Source of the DNA: Bacillus sp. HMF5848
GTDB taxonomy: Bacteria; Bacillota; Bacilli; Bacillales; HMF5848
Assembly (NCBI RefSeq): GCF_003944835.1
Contig: NZ_RWIV01000001.1
Span: 3,895,501-3,959,500, forward strand
DNA: 64,000 bases
Reading direction: 5' to 3'
In this document: one piece after another, positions 35,997 to 45,808 of the stretch
Position numbering within the stretch: the stretch's first letter is position 1
Layout of the letters: each line of letters opens with the position of its first letter
Notes under the pieces: generated by a model
Told to the model about the DNA's origin: nothing
Databases searched by the model: none
Seen by the model: the letters and a program-made list of their open reading frames with translations, nothing else
Position numbers and translations under genes: made by a program

Positions 35997-36206
35997 TGTG
36001 AAATCGTTTGCATTAAGTTGCACAATAAAAATTGCATATACCACAACAGTTATGTTAAGAAAACATTAGTATTGTAATATACTATGTTGCGCAACGTGCG
36101 AAACCGTTTGCACAAATGTGGTAAGAAAATAGATTCCTTATCCCGCTTGTGCAACAGTTGCACATTATTAACTGCATTTGTCGAAAAAATGCAAACGATT
36201 GCAAAC
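35997..36206. promoter_or_regulatory. Three cre/LacI-family operator-like sites upstream of the amylopullulanase gene
   Basis: Sites read TGTGAAATCGTTTGCATT (35997-36014), GCGAAACCGTTTGCACAA (36098-36115) and ATGCAAACGATTGCAAAC (36189-36206). All share the AANCGNTTGCA core of CcpA/MalR-type operators, each within one or two bases of the cre consensus. Additional TTGCAC/GTGCAA half-sites lie between them. The 600-base leader otherwise holds no gene. Repression by CcpA or a maltose regulator is inferred. Confidence 0.6.
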
Positions 36207-36542
36207 TAGTACTAAACTAATTTTACACTATATTAATCAACTGGGCAACAGGTTTATGAGGAAAATATCCTGTATCCTTTTTCTTACATTTTCAGTAAGT
36301 TAGTAAGCTGTATTATGCAAAATTACTGTGCTTAAAAACATGCATTTCTCGCGATTATAGGAAAAAATTATATATTAAACTACAAAAAAACTGTGACACT
36401 ACCTTGTACATTGAGTTTAAGTTTCATAGAAATTACACAAACTTTTGGTTTCTACTTGCATAAGAGCGGTTCCTGCATGGCTGACCTCACCACTTCGGGT
36501 GAGTGGGGGAATAGTTTCGTAATAAGCTAGTGTAACTTTTTC

Positions 36543-37193
36543 TTAATCTTCAACACACGAATCCCACACCGCTTCATCTTTGTAGCCACTTTCACCGGTT
36601 ACTTCATACGTTTCTTTTACTAAGCCGACGCCTGGCGCATAGTACCGCGTATAAATAGTATTGGCTCCCACGACTTCATCGGTTGTTTTGCTAACTACGA
36701 GTACGTCATGATAAGTAGCGCATGGTAGCTGTAGCGTGGTTTGTTCTTCAATAATAGTCCAATCTGCATGTGCTGTTGTGCTCACAATTGTGTCCAGTCG
36801 TTCTTCTAAAAATTCTTCTAGCAGCGTTCCTTCTTGGTCAGCTAGACCAACCTGTTCATATACTAGTGTCATTTCATCTGCTGTCCAGCGATATATCTGG
36901 GTGGTGGGCGCGCCATTCAATGTAATAATTATTTGCACATAATCGCTATCTTCAGCGACAACGTCGTATGTATACAACAGGTCCGGACCATTCACAAAGT
37001 GTTTTTTCATCCCTACCTCCGGCCGGTATGTATCATAATGCGCAAAAGCTGATGGGGCTGTCTCTTTCGGAATTGGTGTCTCTTTATTTGTGTGCGTCAC
37101 TACTGGCTTATTGGTAGGAGCACAACCTACTATAATAAAAAGAAATATGATTCCGCACACCACTTGCGTCACTATGTTTTTCAGCATTAGCAT
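36543..37193 (-). CDS. Lipoprotein of about 216 residues, unknown function
   Basis: The ATG at 37193 follows GGGAGAGG, so the GTG at 37208 lies inside the ribosome binding site. The lipobox is IIVGCAPT. The mature part contains a Thr/Pro-rich linker, then a beta-rich domain (YVQIIITLNGAPTTQIYRWT; YTRYYAPGVGLVKETYEVTG). That last motif is typical of Bacillus lipoproteins read as TapB- or DUF-type outer-surface proteins. No catalytic motif. It lies between the amylopullulanase leader and the amidase gene, with its own short gap. Confidence 0.7.
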   Translation of the reverse strand: MLMLKNIVTQVVCGIIFLFIIVGCAPTNKPVVTHTNKETPIPKETAPSAFAHYDTYRPEVGMKKHFVNGPDLLYTYDVVAEDSDYVQIIITLNGAPTTQIYRWTADEMTLVYEQVGLADQEGTLLEEFLEERLDTIVSTTAHADWTIIEEQTTLQLPCATYHDVLVVSKTTDEVVGANTIYTRYYAPGVGLVKETYEVTGESGYKDEAVWDSCVED

Positions 37194-37279
37194 TGACCTC
37201 TCCCTCACTGTTGTAAAATTACCAAGTCATTTTATGTCGGCAGTACTTCCATTCAACGCATCGGCCTCGTTGTTTGTAG

Positions 37280-38155
37280 TTACAGTGTTATTTTATCTAA
37301 AACTTTATAAATAACTTTCTGACGGTCTTTATCAAACACATGAATCGCAGACCGGGTTTGTTTAGCATATGTCAGCGCATCAATCTCATGTTGAAAGGTT
37401 GCTAGTTTCCTATCATTAGCACCGTACACCTCATACACTTGAAAATAGCTTGTAATCCCCTCGGCTATAGCTTTCGCAGCTGTTTGCTGGAATGTTTTCG
37501 CTCGGATTGATTGTTCTTCAAATCTATTACTCATGTAGCCTAGCTCTAGTAGGATGGCTGGCATTTGTGCATTACGAATAACAAAAAAGCTTTGGTTATT
37601 ATGTATCCGTCTGTCAGGGGTAGCTAGTTGATTTACGAGTGCCGGATGCACACTCTCCGCTAAACGCTTACTATCATCTCGAAACAAAAGCTGAAGTGGA
37701 TCAAACGGATAAGTAGGATTCGCGTGTTGTATGCCGTCAAAGTAGTAGGTTTCTACACCACGACGGAATGGGTTTGTAGGATGTGCATTATGATGAATAG
37801 AAATAAAAATAGTTTGTTGATTGTTGGTGGCTGCTAGTTCGTTTGCCAGTTGGATTCGCTTCGCTAAGTCGCCTTCGCCTTCATTTCCTCGAAGAATCGG
37901 GGCAAATTCTCGATCATCAGAACGTGTAAGCTCAACGCGGATATTTGTATCTTGCTGCAAATATTTACGTACGAGTAAGGCCACCTCTAGATTGGCATCT
38001 TTCTCACAATATCCGGTTTGCACGCCGCTGAATCCACACGTTCCATAAAACTTCCCACCGTGGCCGGGGTCAATAATGACTAGTTTTTCTGCTGAAGCTA
38101 GAGTTGGAAAAGCTATGATGATGACGGTGGTAATGAATATTCGTAAAAAAACCAT
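37280..38155 (-). CDS. N-acetylmuramoyl-L-alanine amidase (Amidase_3), secreted
   Basis: 291 residues from ATG 38155, which follows AAAGGAGG; the longer frame to 38305 runs through a repeat. A signal peptide (about 1-21, ending ASA) precedes a family 3 amidase domain: IDPGHGG (first Zn His), E near DANLEVALL, SIHHNAH (second Zn His) and LLELGYMSN with the catalytic Glu. A region of about 50 residues after the domain has no recognised fold. The protein cuts the lactyl-Ala bond of peptidoglycan. An insertion around TYYFDGIQHANPTYPFDP is longer than in CwlD-type enzymes. Confidence 0.9.
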   Translation of the reverse strand: MVFLRIFITTVIIIAFPTLASAEKLVIIDPGHGGKFYGTCGFSGVQTGYCEKDANLEVALLVRKYLQQDTNIRVELTRSDDREFAPILRGNEGEGDLAKRIQLANELAATNNQQTIFISIHHNAHPTNPFRRGVETYYFDGIQHANPTYPFDPLQLLFRDDSKRLAESVHPALVNQLATPDRRIHNNQSFFVIRNAQMPAILLELGYMSNRFEEQSIRAKTFQQTAAKAIAEGITSYFQVYEVYGANDRKLATFQHEIDALTYAKQTRSAIHVFDKDRQKVIYKVLDKITL

Positions 38156-38196
38156 GGATTTGCCTCCTTTCAAACGGGAAATTTGTCGTAACTTGT

Positions 38197-38292
38197 AAGT
38201 GCCTGGCACCGACAAAGTTTTACAACTTTTGCACCCTTGATACGACTGGGTTTTAATGGGTGTGGATAAGTGCCGTGCCTGGCACCGACAAA
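38197..38292. repeat. Two copies of the GTGCCTGGCACCGACAAA repeat
   Basis: GTGCCTGGCACCGACAAA occurs at 38197-38216 and again at about 38275-38292, a short palindrome-containing repeat (GTGCCAGGCAC) that I recall as scattered between genes in many Bacillus genomes. Both copies are upstream of the amidase gene in its leader region. Confidence 0.75.
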
Positions 38293-38396
38293 ATACAGCG
38301 CCCATCGACCAATTTCGACCTAATTCCTAGCGATTCCCGGCCACTTTATATTGTAAAAGCACCATCACACGTACTGCAGGTCACGGTCTAACATCT

Positions 38397-38440
38397 AAAA
38401 AAGAGAACTTGGCGTGTTGTGATACCAAGTTCCCCTTTTT
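38397..38440. terminator. Intrinsic terminator downstream of ppc
   Basis: GAACTTGG pairs with CCAAGTTC around a 12-base loop, with A-rich sequence before and CCCCTTTTT after. It lies about 100 bases below the ppc stop and can work on both strands. Confidence 0.75.
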
Positions 38441-38536
38441 CATATTGTTTGCAAGCACGAATTCAGATTACCGCACTAACACACGAGTATTTTGCATTAC
38501 CTTTTCATTACTTCTCATTACCTTTGTTTGACCAAA

Positions 38537-41308
38537 TCAACCTGTATTACGAAGGCCCGCTGCAATGCCGCTAATCGTCAGTAGCACTTCTGTTAACAGA
38601 GTATCTTCAGGGTTGTCACTTTCACGCAACTCCTTAATGAGCTCCACTTGTAGGAAGTTGAGCGGATCTACATATGGGTTGCGGCGCTTCACCGATGATT
38701 GAATCGTTGGTGCGTGATCGAGCAATTCTTGATGATCTGAGATTTTTAAAAGAATAGCTTTCGTACGGTTATACTCATCTACAATGTTAGTAAATATTCT
38801 ATCGCCAATCGCTTCATCCTCAACAAGCGTTTTATATAGAGAAGCCGTTGGAATATCTGCTTTCATCAACGCCATTTGTAAGTTATCAATTGTTGATTTA
38901 AAGAATGGCCAATTATGATACATATCCTTCAAAATCTTTAAGTTTTCAGGGCTTTTTTCTGCAAACGTCGATAAGCCTGTTCCTGCCGCATACCAGCCTG
39001 GCAGCAACTGACGACTTTGCGTCCATGCAAATACCCATGGAATCGCCCGTAAGTCTTCAAAGCTAAAGCTTTCTCTATTTTTTCGACTCATCGGACGCGA
39101 GCCGATATTTAATGAGCTTAGCTCCATTAACGGTGTAGCTTGGATAAAATACGTTAAAAAGTCTTGATCCTGGAAAACAAGAGACTGATATTTTCGTAGC
39201 GCAGCTTCAGACACCTCTTCAAGAGCTTGCTCCCAAATTTTTTCACGTAAATGTCCTTGCTCTGATTCCTTCGATACGTGCGCCGCAACCTCAAGCATCG
39301 TAGACGCAGCTTGTTCTAAACTACGATACGCAATGTCCGTTAATAGATAACGAGATGACATAACTTCCCCTTGCTCCGTAATTTTCACACCATCACCTAA
39401 CGTTTCGGCTGGCTGTGATAAAATACTACGATTTAGCGGACCGCCTCCACGACCTAATGACCCACCACGGCCATGGAAAAATTTCAGGCGTACGTTGTAG
39501 CTTTTCGCCATTTCATGAATTTCTACTTGCGCTTTATACAGCTTCCAGTTTGCTGTTAAGGTGCCACCGTCTTTACTACCATCTGAATAGCCGAGCATAA
39601 TTTCTTGATGGTTGCCGCGTACGTCTAAATAGTTGCGATACACATCCATCGTAAACAACGTTTCCATAATTCTTGGTCCTGCTGTTAAATCATCGACTGT
39701 CTCTAGCAACGGCGCGACGCTTAATAAACTTTCAACACGACCATCATCATGCAGGCGGTAAATACCCATTTCTTTAGCTAGCACAAGTACTTCTAGTAAA
39801 TCACTCGCAGACCGAGTCATACTAACAAGATACACTTCAATGGAACGTTCGCCGAATTCCTCATGAGCATCTTTAATCATTTTGAAGCAATTTAGCATTT
39901 TACGCGTTTCTTTACTATAATCCTCATGCAGTAATAGCAGCGGACGAGGGTCTTGTAGGATATTTTCAAGAATCTCTATTTTTTCATTTTCCGGTAGCCC
40001 TGCATAGTTATCAGTAATTTTTACTTTTCGCAAAATTTCAGTTACTGCCGCTTCGTGCTCCCCACTATGATTCCGAATATCTAGTGTGGCAAGATGGAAG
40101 GCAAATAGCTTCACTTGGCGGATGAATTTTTGTAGAATTCGTAGTCTTCTTTCAGTTGGCTGGTGCATTTTAATACTATTTTCTATTAAATATAGGTCAC
40201 GCAACAGCTCATCGACATGCGCATAGCCAATGTTGTCAGACTTGCCAACGTGGCGAATGCGTTCTAATATAATCGCAAGCTTTCTTCGATATACCTCGGT
40301 TTCTACATTCCACTTTTTATCCGCTGCAACATAGATTGCTTCCTCTTGTTCAACCGATTGCAGCAGCTCGTCACTTACTTGTACTCGATTGGTAGAATGG
40401 CTGAATAGCTTCATCATTTCCACAATAACTTCTTTATACTTTTTCAATACAAGTCTGCGTTGTCTTTGTAATGTTTCCCAAGTTACATCAGGTGTTACAA
40501 ACGGATTTCCGTCTCGATCGCCTCCAACCCAAGAGCCAAAGCGTAGAAAGTTAGGCACATTCCATTTTTGCTCTGGGAAGCATTCCCCTAAGCAATCCTC
40601 CAAATCTTGATGAATGTCAGGTAAAACATTGAATAATGTATGATCAAAATAATAAAGCGCATTCCGAACCTCATCCAACACGGTCGGTTTATGCTGATGT
40701 AGCTCATCTGTTTGCCATAATGTTGTCACTTCATGTATTAGCTTTTCTTCTATAGTTGCTTTTTCTTTTTTTGTTAATAGTGGTTGATCAAGCTGTTTAA
40801 TATCATCAGCAATGCGCTTCTGGATTTCAAGAACAGAACGTCTTGTCGCCTCTGTTGGATGTGCTGTGATAACTAGCTCAAGCGATAACTTGTTAAGTAC
40901 ATCTTGAATCACTTCAACAGGAATTTGATTGTCCTTCAGCGATAACACAGCACTTTCGAAAGAAGAAGGCTGCACTACATGATCTTCTTCAAGCTGATAC
41001 TCACGACGACGGCGAATACGATGATTTTGTTCAGCAATATTTACTAAATTAAAATAAACAGAAAAAGCACGAATAACCTGCTCACGCATCGGCGGCTTCA
41101 GCTGTTTAATCTCTTGCTTAAGCGCTTCGTACGTTTCTTCCTTAAAATTTTTCCGAAGTGTAATCGTCAGCTCACGAATTTTTTCAACTTTGTCTAGTAA
41201 CTCGGTCCCCCCGTGAAGAGTTAAAATCTGCCCTAAAATGTTGCCGAGAGTTTTTACATCGCGACGTAGCGGAGAGCTACTATCATTTACATGTATACTA
41301 GTTGTCAT
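38537..41308 (-). CDS. ppc: Phosphoenolpyruvate carboxylase
   Basis: 923 residues, full length for the bacterial enzyme. Conserved motifs are LVITAHPTEATRRSV (catalytic His), GGDRDGNPFVT, MLGYSDGSKDGG, FFHGRGGSLGRGGGP and RPMSRK near the C-terminus, and it ends with the typical NTG. It forms oxaloacetate from PEP and bicarbonate and refills the citric acid cycle. ATG 41308 has GAAGGTG upstream. Single gene with its own terminator. Confidence 0.97.
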   Translation of the reverse strand: MTTSIHVNDSSSPLRRDVKTLGNILGQILTLHGGTELLDKVEKIRELTITLRKNFKEETYEALKQEIKQLKPPMREQVIRAFSVYFNLVNIAEQNHRIRRRREYQLEEDHVVQPSSFESAVLSLKDNQIPVEVIQDVLNKLSLELVITAHPTEATRRSVLEIQKRIADDIKQLDQPLLTKKEKATIEEKLIHEVTTLWQTDELHQHKPTVLDEVRNALYYFDHTLFNVLPDIHQDLEDCLGECFPEQKWNVPNFLRFGSWVGGDRDGNPFVTPDVTWETLQRQRRLVLKKYKEVIVEMMKLFSHSTNRVQVSDELLQSVEQEEAIYVAADKKWNVETEVYRRKLAIILERIRHVGKSDNIGYAHVDELLRDLYLIENSIKMHQPTERRLRILQKFIRQVKLFAFHLATLDIRNHSGEHEAAVTEILRKVKITDNYAGLPENEKIEILENILQDPRPLLLLHEDYSKETRKMLNCFKMIKDAHEEFGERSIEVYLVSMTRSASDLLEVLVLAKEMGIYRLHDDGRVESLLSVAPLLETVDDLTAGPRIMETLFTMDVYRNYLDVRGNHQEIMLGYSDGSKDGGTLTANWKLYKAQVEIHEMAKSYNVRLKFFHGRGGSLGRGGGPLNRSILSQPAETLGDGVKITEQGEVMSSRYLLTDIAYRSLEQAASTMLEVAAHVSKESEQGHLREKIWEQALEEVSEAALRKYQSLVFQDQDFLTYFIQATPLMELSSLNIGSRPMSRKNRESFSFEDLRAIPWVFAWTQSRQLLPGWYAAGTGLSTFAEKSPENLKILKDMYHNWPFFKSTIDNLQMALMKADIPTASLYKTLVEDEAIGDRIFTNIVDEYNRTKAILLKISDHQELLDHAPTIQSSVKRRNPYVDPLNFLQVELIKELRESDNPEDTLLTEVLLTISGIAAGLRNTG

Positions 41309-41526
41309 AAAATCACCTTCTTTGTATTATTTTTTGCTTCGATAAGGGTAGTTGCCTTTGAATTAGGCATGCGTATTTACGTAATGAGGAGAAAACTATC
41401 AAGCTTGAGGCAATATGTAAATCTATAAAAATGAAAACACCTCAGACATTACCCAATTATCTTAATTATAAGAAAATTCATGGTATTGATATCATATCAT
41501 AATACTAGCATTTTATGTAGTATTTT
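41309..41526. other. Non-coding leader upstream of ppc
   Basis: The AT-rich region should hold the ppc promoter. No riboswitch, operator or small gene was recognised. Confidence 0.45.
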
Positions 41527-41552
41527 AGCCTTGCAGTTATTTCTGCAAGGCT
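41527..41552. terminator. Intrinsic terminator of the lysine catabolic operon
   Basis: AGCCTTGCAG pairs perfectly with CTGCAAGGCT around TTATTT. The last gene of the leftward lysine operon ends 10 bases before it. Confidence 0.85.
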
Positions 41553-41561
41553 TTTACATGA

Positions 41562-42836
41562 TTATATACTGTTTATTGTGTCTTTTAAAATAGTAATTAT
41601 TTTCTCCACTTCTTCATTCGTAATGATGAGTGGCGGCGCTAGTACAAGCGTATCTTGATTATCAAACGTCACCGCGCGACATATGAGACCCCGGTTCGCT
41701 GCTTCTTTTACAATTTGCGGGGCGAGGCCGCCCGTAAATTCGATCGCTGCCATAAGACCGAGGCCGCGGCAGCTTTGTATGATGTCAAAGTCGACTGCGA
41801 GTGAGCGCAAACCGTCTAGCAGCTCGGCGCCTCGTAGTTTAGCATTCTCAACAAGGTCTTCTTGTTCTAGTAGGTCGATGTTTTTCAGAGCGATGGCGCA
41901 GGCTGTCGCGTGTCCGCTGTACGTGTAACCGTGTAACAGCGTGCCTTGTGAGAGCTGCGTAAAATCTTGATGCATTTGCTCTGAGATCATCACTCCACCG
42001 AGCTGAGCGTACCCGCTCGTTACTCCTTTTGCAAAGCACATCATATCTGGCGTGACACCCTCGTAGTGCTCCATGCCAAACATCTTTCCGGTTCGACCAA
42101 ACCCAGTAATGACTTCATCGGTAATTAGCAGAATCCCGTATTCCGTACAAATGTCTTTTATTTTTTTAAAATAATCTGCTGGTGGCACGTGCACACCACC
42201 TGCGCCTTGCACAGGCTCTGCGACGATAGCAGCAAATGTATCTGGTCCTTCTTGTTCGATTAGAGCTCGCAACGCTGTGACTTCAAAGTGGTCGACATGA
42301 AAAAAGTCGGGTGCGAGCGATTGGGTGAAATCGCGAAACGGCTTGAGTCCCGTTGCGCTTGTCGCCCCCATGGATACGCCGTGATACGACCTGTTTCTAG
42401 CGATGATTTTTTTACGCGCAGGCTCGCCCTTTAATAACCAGTAGTGACGCGCGAGCTTATAGGCGGTGTCGTTTGCTTCTGAGCCGCCTGATGTGAAAAA
42501 CGTCGCAGTAAGCGGCGGTGGTGCTAATTGTGCGAGCTTGGCAGCGAGTTTGATAGCTGGTTCGTTACTAAATGTCGCGAAGCACGAGCTGTACGCGAGT
42601 GTCTCCATTTGCTTCTTTGCTGCTTCAGCTAAGTTCTTGCGCCCATGACCGACGTTGACATTCCACAGGGAGGACATCCCGTCAATAACCACGTTGCCTT
42701 GTATATCCTCTAGATAAATTCCATAGCCTTTTTTAAAAATAAAAGCTGGACCGCTCGACTGCTGCTCCTGGATAGACGAAGTTGGGTGCAAGAAATGCTT
42801 TTTATCAAGCTCTGCGAGATGCTGCGCTTCATCCAT
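41562..42836 (-). CDS. Class III omega-aminotransferase (PLP), second copy in the locus
   Basis: 424 residues from ATG 42836, which lies after GGAGGTG and overlaps the previous gene by 8 bases. Motifs are TFFTSGGSEANDTAYKLARH, YHGVSMGATSATG, ITDEVITGFGRTGKMFG and MCFAKGVTSGYAQLGG with the PLP lysine. Likely donors are beta-amino acids or gamma-amino acids made in lysine breakdown. It sits at the end of the yodSRQ operon. Base composition is noticeably richer in GC than in the flanking ppc, which may hint at transfer. Confidence 0.9.
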   Translation of the reverse strand: MDEAQHLAELDKKHFLHPTSSIQEQQSSGPAFIFKKGYGIYLEDIQGNVVIDGMSSLWNVNVGHGRKNLAEAAKKQMETLAYSSCFATFSNEPAIKLAAKLAQLAPPPLTATFFTSGGSEANDTAYKLARHYWLLKGEPARKKIIARNRSYHGVSMGATSATGLKPFRDFTQSLAPDFFHVDHFEVTALRALIEQEGPDTFAAIVAEPVQGAGGVHVPPADYFKKIKDICTEYGILLITDEVITGFGRTGKMFGMEHYEGVTPDMMCFAKGVTSGYAQLGGVMISEQMHQDFTQLSQGTLLHGYTYSGHATACAIALKNIDLLEQEDLVENAKLRGAELLDGLRSLAVDFDIIQSCRGLGLMAAIEFTGGLAPQIVKEAANRGLICRAVTFDNQDTLVLAPPLIITNEEVEKIITILKDTINSI

Positions 42837-44094
42837 CGTGTTCACCTCCACACCAATCGATAATTGTTAAGGCAATAATTTCGGCCGCTTCGAACACTTT
42901 GTCTATTTCGATGTATTCGTTCGGGTGATGTGCGTTTTCAGTCACACCAGGACCAAACACAACGGACGGTGTCGCGCCAACATTTGTGAGCAACCCACCA
43001 TCGGTGCCCCAAGGGGACGCTTCGATTGTTGGCTTGCGCCCGGTCACGTGCTCGAAGTGTGTGGTTAGCTTGTTGATTAGCTCGTGCTCAAGATTGATCG
43101 CTCCTGGTAGCCAGCGCGCGCCAAACCATTCGAGCGTGACGGGGTTTTTGGTGAACCACGGGTCCGTTTTGTGAAGCTCGGCGATCCACGTCTCTAATTC
43201 TTGCTTCGCTTCATCCATTGTTTCTTCTGGCGAGACACCAATGCGACCTTCAAGCTTTACAAGGTCCGGTACCGACGATGGCCAGTCGCCACCGGTGATT
43301 TTGCCAATATTAATAGGCACCGGGATCGGAATGTTGCTGTAAAGAGGATCGGTGATGCTGGCGTTTCGCTTTTCTTCAAGTTTCTTCACATGCTCGACAA
43401 CAAGAAGCGCCTTTTCTATCGCACTGACTCCTTCGTACCTTGTGCCGCCGTGAGCAGAGCGACCTTTTACGTGAAGGCGAAACCACATCGAGCCTTGTTG
43501 CTTCGGAAAAATTTTCATATTCGTTGGCTCCGGGATAAGCGCCGCATCGGCTTTATAGCCGCGGTGGATGGCTGCGAGTGTTCCTAAGCCACCGCTCTCT
43601 TCTTCAATGACACTTTGAAAAATTACGTCACCTTTGAGAGGTGTTTCTTGCAGAGCGGCTAGCGCTAGGAGAAGAGCGACATTGCCACCTTTCATATCGG
43701 TAGCACCACGACCATAAAGCTTGCCGTCGATAATTTGCCCGCTGAAGGGCGGGTGTGGTGCCCATTGCTCAGGATCGCCCGCTGGTACGACATCAATGTG
43801 ACCGTTTAAAATAAGCGAGCGCCCGCCACCTGTACCTTTTTTAATACCTACCACGTTCGGACTATTGGTGAAATCCGTTCGCGGCGAAGCAAAGTATGGG
43901 TGTTGCTTGAGTGTAGCCCCGTCTGGCTCCCACACATCGATTTGTAGGTTCAGCTGTTGTAGCGTGTCAATAACAATTTGCTGGGCGGGCTTCTCATTTC
44001 CTTGAGTACTATTTGCCTGCACGAGTCTTTGTAAGAGGGTGATGCCATAATTTCTGTTTGCCGCAAGCCACTCTTTTATGTGAGTTTTTAACAA
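42829..44094 (-). CDS. yodQ: M20 family metallopeptidase/deacylase (YodQ-like)
   Basis: 421 residues from TTG 44094, chosen because GAGGGGGGAG lies just upstream; the GTG at 44151 has no site. Motifs of the acetylornithine deacetylase / succinyl-diaminopimelate desuccinylase group are LNGHIDVVPAGDPEQW, YGRGATDMKGGNVA, VIEEESGGLGT and GPGVTENAHHPNEYIEID, with all usual metal ligands present. In Bacillus the gene belongs to the kam/yod lysine locus and may deacylate N-acetylated intermediates. Overlaps the aminotransferase gene. Confidence 0.85.
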   Translation of the reverse strand: MLKTHIKEWLAANRNYGITLLQRLVQANSTQGNEKPAQQIVIDTLQQLNLQIDVWEPDGATLKQHPYFASPRTDFTNSPNVVGIKKGTGGGRSLILNGHIDVVPAGDPEQWAPHPPFSGQIIDGKLYGRGATDMKGGNVALLLALAALQETPLKGDVIFQSVIEEESGGLGTLAAIHRGYKADAALIPEPTNMKIFPKQQGSMWFRLHVKGRSAHGGTRYEGVSAIEKALLVVEHVKKLEEKRNASITDPLYSNIPIPVPINIGKITGGDWPSSVPDLVKLEGRIGVSPEETMDEAKQELETWIAELHKTDPWFTKNPVTLEWFGARWLPGAINLEHELINKLTTHFEHVTGRKPTIEASPWGTDGGLLTNVGATPSVVFGPGVTENAHHPNEYIEIDKVFEAAEIIALTIIDWCGGEHDG

Positions 44095-44211
44095 TACACT
44101 CCCCCCTCGGTGATTGTGTTGCTTTGTACGAGACTTTACAATCGTCGGCACACGATTTTGGTTACTAACGAGACTTATCTTCGTTTTGGAAGTTGTTATT
44201 GTCTCGATTCT

Positions 44212-44295
44212 CAGTTCAACCGCTTTATATTTTTACAAATGTCTAGCGGCGCTCAGTCCAACCGCTTTATATTTTTACAAATGTCTAGCGGCGCT
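44212..44295. repeat. 42-bp tandem duplication across the 3' end of yodR
   Basis: A 42-bp unit beginning CAGTTCAACCGCTTTATAT at 44212 is repeated from 44254 with one visible substitution. The first base of the second copy coincides with the yodR stop codon region, so the copy outside the gene is a duplicate of the last 13 codons. Confidence 0.85.
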
Positions 44296-44915
44296 CCTGT
44301 TTTGGCAATGACATCCTCTACTGTGTGCGGTGCCATTACTTCTTTTAAAAGTAAGCCTTGAGGGATGACTTCAATGACCGCCATATCGGTAATGATTAAA
44401 CTTACACAAGCCTTGGCAGTAAGCGGCAAAGTGCAAGTCTTGAGGATTTTCGGATCTCCATTTTTATTACAATGATTCATGACAATAATGACTTTTTTTG
44501 CTTTTTTCGCGAGCTCCATCGCCCCACCAATACCAGGCACACGTTTTCCTGGCACAATCCAGTTTGCTAGGTCACCTGTTTCGCTAACCTCGAGGCCTCC
44601 GAGTATCGTCACGTCTAAGTAACCCGAGCGAATCATGCCAAACGCAGTCGCGCTGTCAAAAAATGAAGCACCTGGAACAGTGGTGACAGGAAAGCCACCC
44701 GCATTGCATAAGGTCGGATCCTCTTTTCCTTTGGCGGGTGATTTCCCGATACCTAAAATACCGTTTTCCGCATGAAACATGACATTAAGGTGGGGCGGGA
44801 GGTGATTCGGTACAAGTGACGGAATGCCGATACCGAGATTGACGATCATACCATCTTGTATTTCCTGCGCGGCACGCTTCGCGATTCTATTACGCGTATC
44901 TACCCCCATGCTCAT
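44253..44915 (-). CDS. yodR: CoA-transferase subunit B (YodR/ScoB/AtoA family)
   Basis: 220 residues. Family markers are IVNLGIGIPSLVPNHLPPH, HAENGILGIG with the catalytic Glu, GMIRSGYLDVTILGGLEVS, and NWIVPGKRVPGIGGAMEL. It pairs with the A subunit 109 bases upstream to swap CoA between acids, probably an acyl-CoA formed from lysine. ATG 44915 follows GGAGGTGAG. The last codons lie in a 42-bp tandem duplication. Confidence 0.92.
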   Translation of the reverse strand: MSMGVDTRNRIAKRAAQEIQDGMIVNLGIGIPSLVPNHLPPHLNVMFHAENGILGIGKSPAKGKEDPTLCNAGGFPVTTVPGASFFDSATAFGMIRSGYLDVTILGGLEVSETGDLANWIVPGKRVPGIGGAMELAKKAKKVIIVMNHCNKNGDPKILKTCTLPLTAKACVSLIITDMAVIEVIPQGLLLKEVMAPHTVEDVIAKTGAPLDICKNIKRLD

Positions 44916-45024
44916 GTTTAACTCACCTCCACACTTGGAATGTCGTAATTAATGGATACTTTTTGGTGAGGCATTCACTGGGCAGGTTCATAGCCGAACT
45001 TCTTTACTATCCTGTTCCACACAC

Positions 45025-45726
45025 CTACTCCCATGCCCATGTCCAGTCCACCCCTTTACTTTGTACGACGCGATCCACGTACACACCAGGTGTGACAATT
45101 TCTTCAGGATCCAGCTCGCCGACTTCAACAATTTCATCCGCCTCCACTATCGTGATTGTGCCAGCCATCGCCACGAGTGGATTCGTATTGCGGGCACTAG
45201 TTTCATAGATAAGGTTGCCAAATGTATCCGCCCTTTTCGCGTGTATAATGGAGACGTCAGCTGTTAATGCGGTTTCTACTAAATATGCGTTGCCGTTTAT
45301 GGTGATTTTTTGCTTACCCTCTTCGACCATGCTATCGAGACCAACGTCCGTGAGTATGCCAGCTAGCCCAACACCGCCTGCTCGGATGCGCTCCGCTAAC
45401 GTACCTTGTGGGGAAAATTCGACCTCGAGTGTCCCGTCCATCATGTATTGACCGGCATTTGGGTTCGAACCAATGTGAGACACGATAATTTTTTTCGCTC
45501 GGCGCTGGCTGACAATTTTTCCGATACCAATCGTAGGAAACCCTGTATCATTTCCGATTAGCGTGAGGTCTTTTACACCTTTATCGAGAATACCTTGAAT
45601 GAGAGTCGGGGGATTCCCGACGCCCCCAAATCCACCAAACATCAACGTACAGCCATCATCAATAAAGGCGAGCGCTTCTTCTAATGAAACAACCTTGTTT
45701 ATTAGTCGCTTGGGAGATGACTTCAT
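45025..45726 (-). CDS. yodS: CoA-transferase subunit A (YodS/ScoA/AtoD family)
   Basis: 233 residues. Typical are LMFGGFGGVGNPPTLIQGIL, IIVSHIGSNPNAG, VEFSPQGTLAERIRAGGVG and DADVSIIHAKRAD-like TADVSIIHAKRADTFGNLIY. With the B subunit it forms a type I CoA-transferase. ATG 45726 follows AGGGGG with 8-base spacing. The gene lies 530 bases below the aminotransferase gene 46260-47597, a gap filled by repeats, so it may have its own promoter. Confidence 0.92.
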   Translation of the reverse strand: MKSSPKRLINKVVSLEEALAFIDDGCTLMFGGFGGVGNPPTLIQGILDKGVKDLTLIGNDTGFPTIGIGKIVSQRRAKKIIVSHIGSNPNAGQYMMDGTLEVEFSPQGTLAERIRAGGVGLAGILTDVGLDSMVEEGKQKITINGNAYLVETALTADVSIIHAKRADTFGNLIYETSARNTNPLVAMAGTITIVEADEIVEVGELDPEEIVTPGVYVDRVVQSKGVDWTWAWE

Positions 45727-45808
45727 AGCACGAGCCCCCTAACTAATTTTTAAATTCCGGCGGAGTGTGTTGTTCGTATCTTTGATCCTAGCCCATTAAA
45801 GTGAAATA

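Noticed and set aside
38156-38305. 50-codon extension of the amidase
   Set aside because: It translates the GTGCCTGGCACC repeats. The ATG at 38155 follows GGAGG and directly gives a signal peptide.
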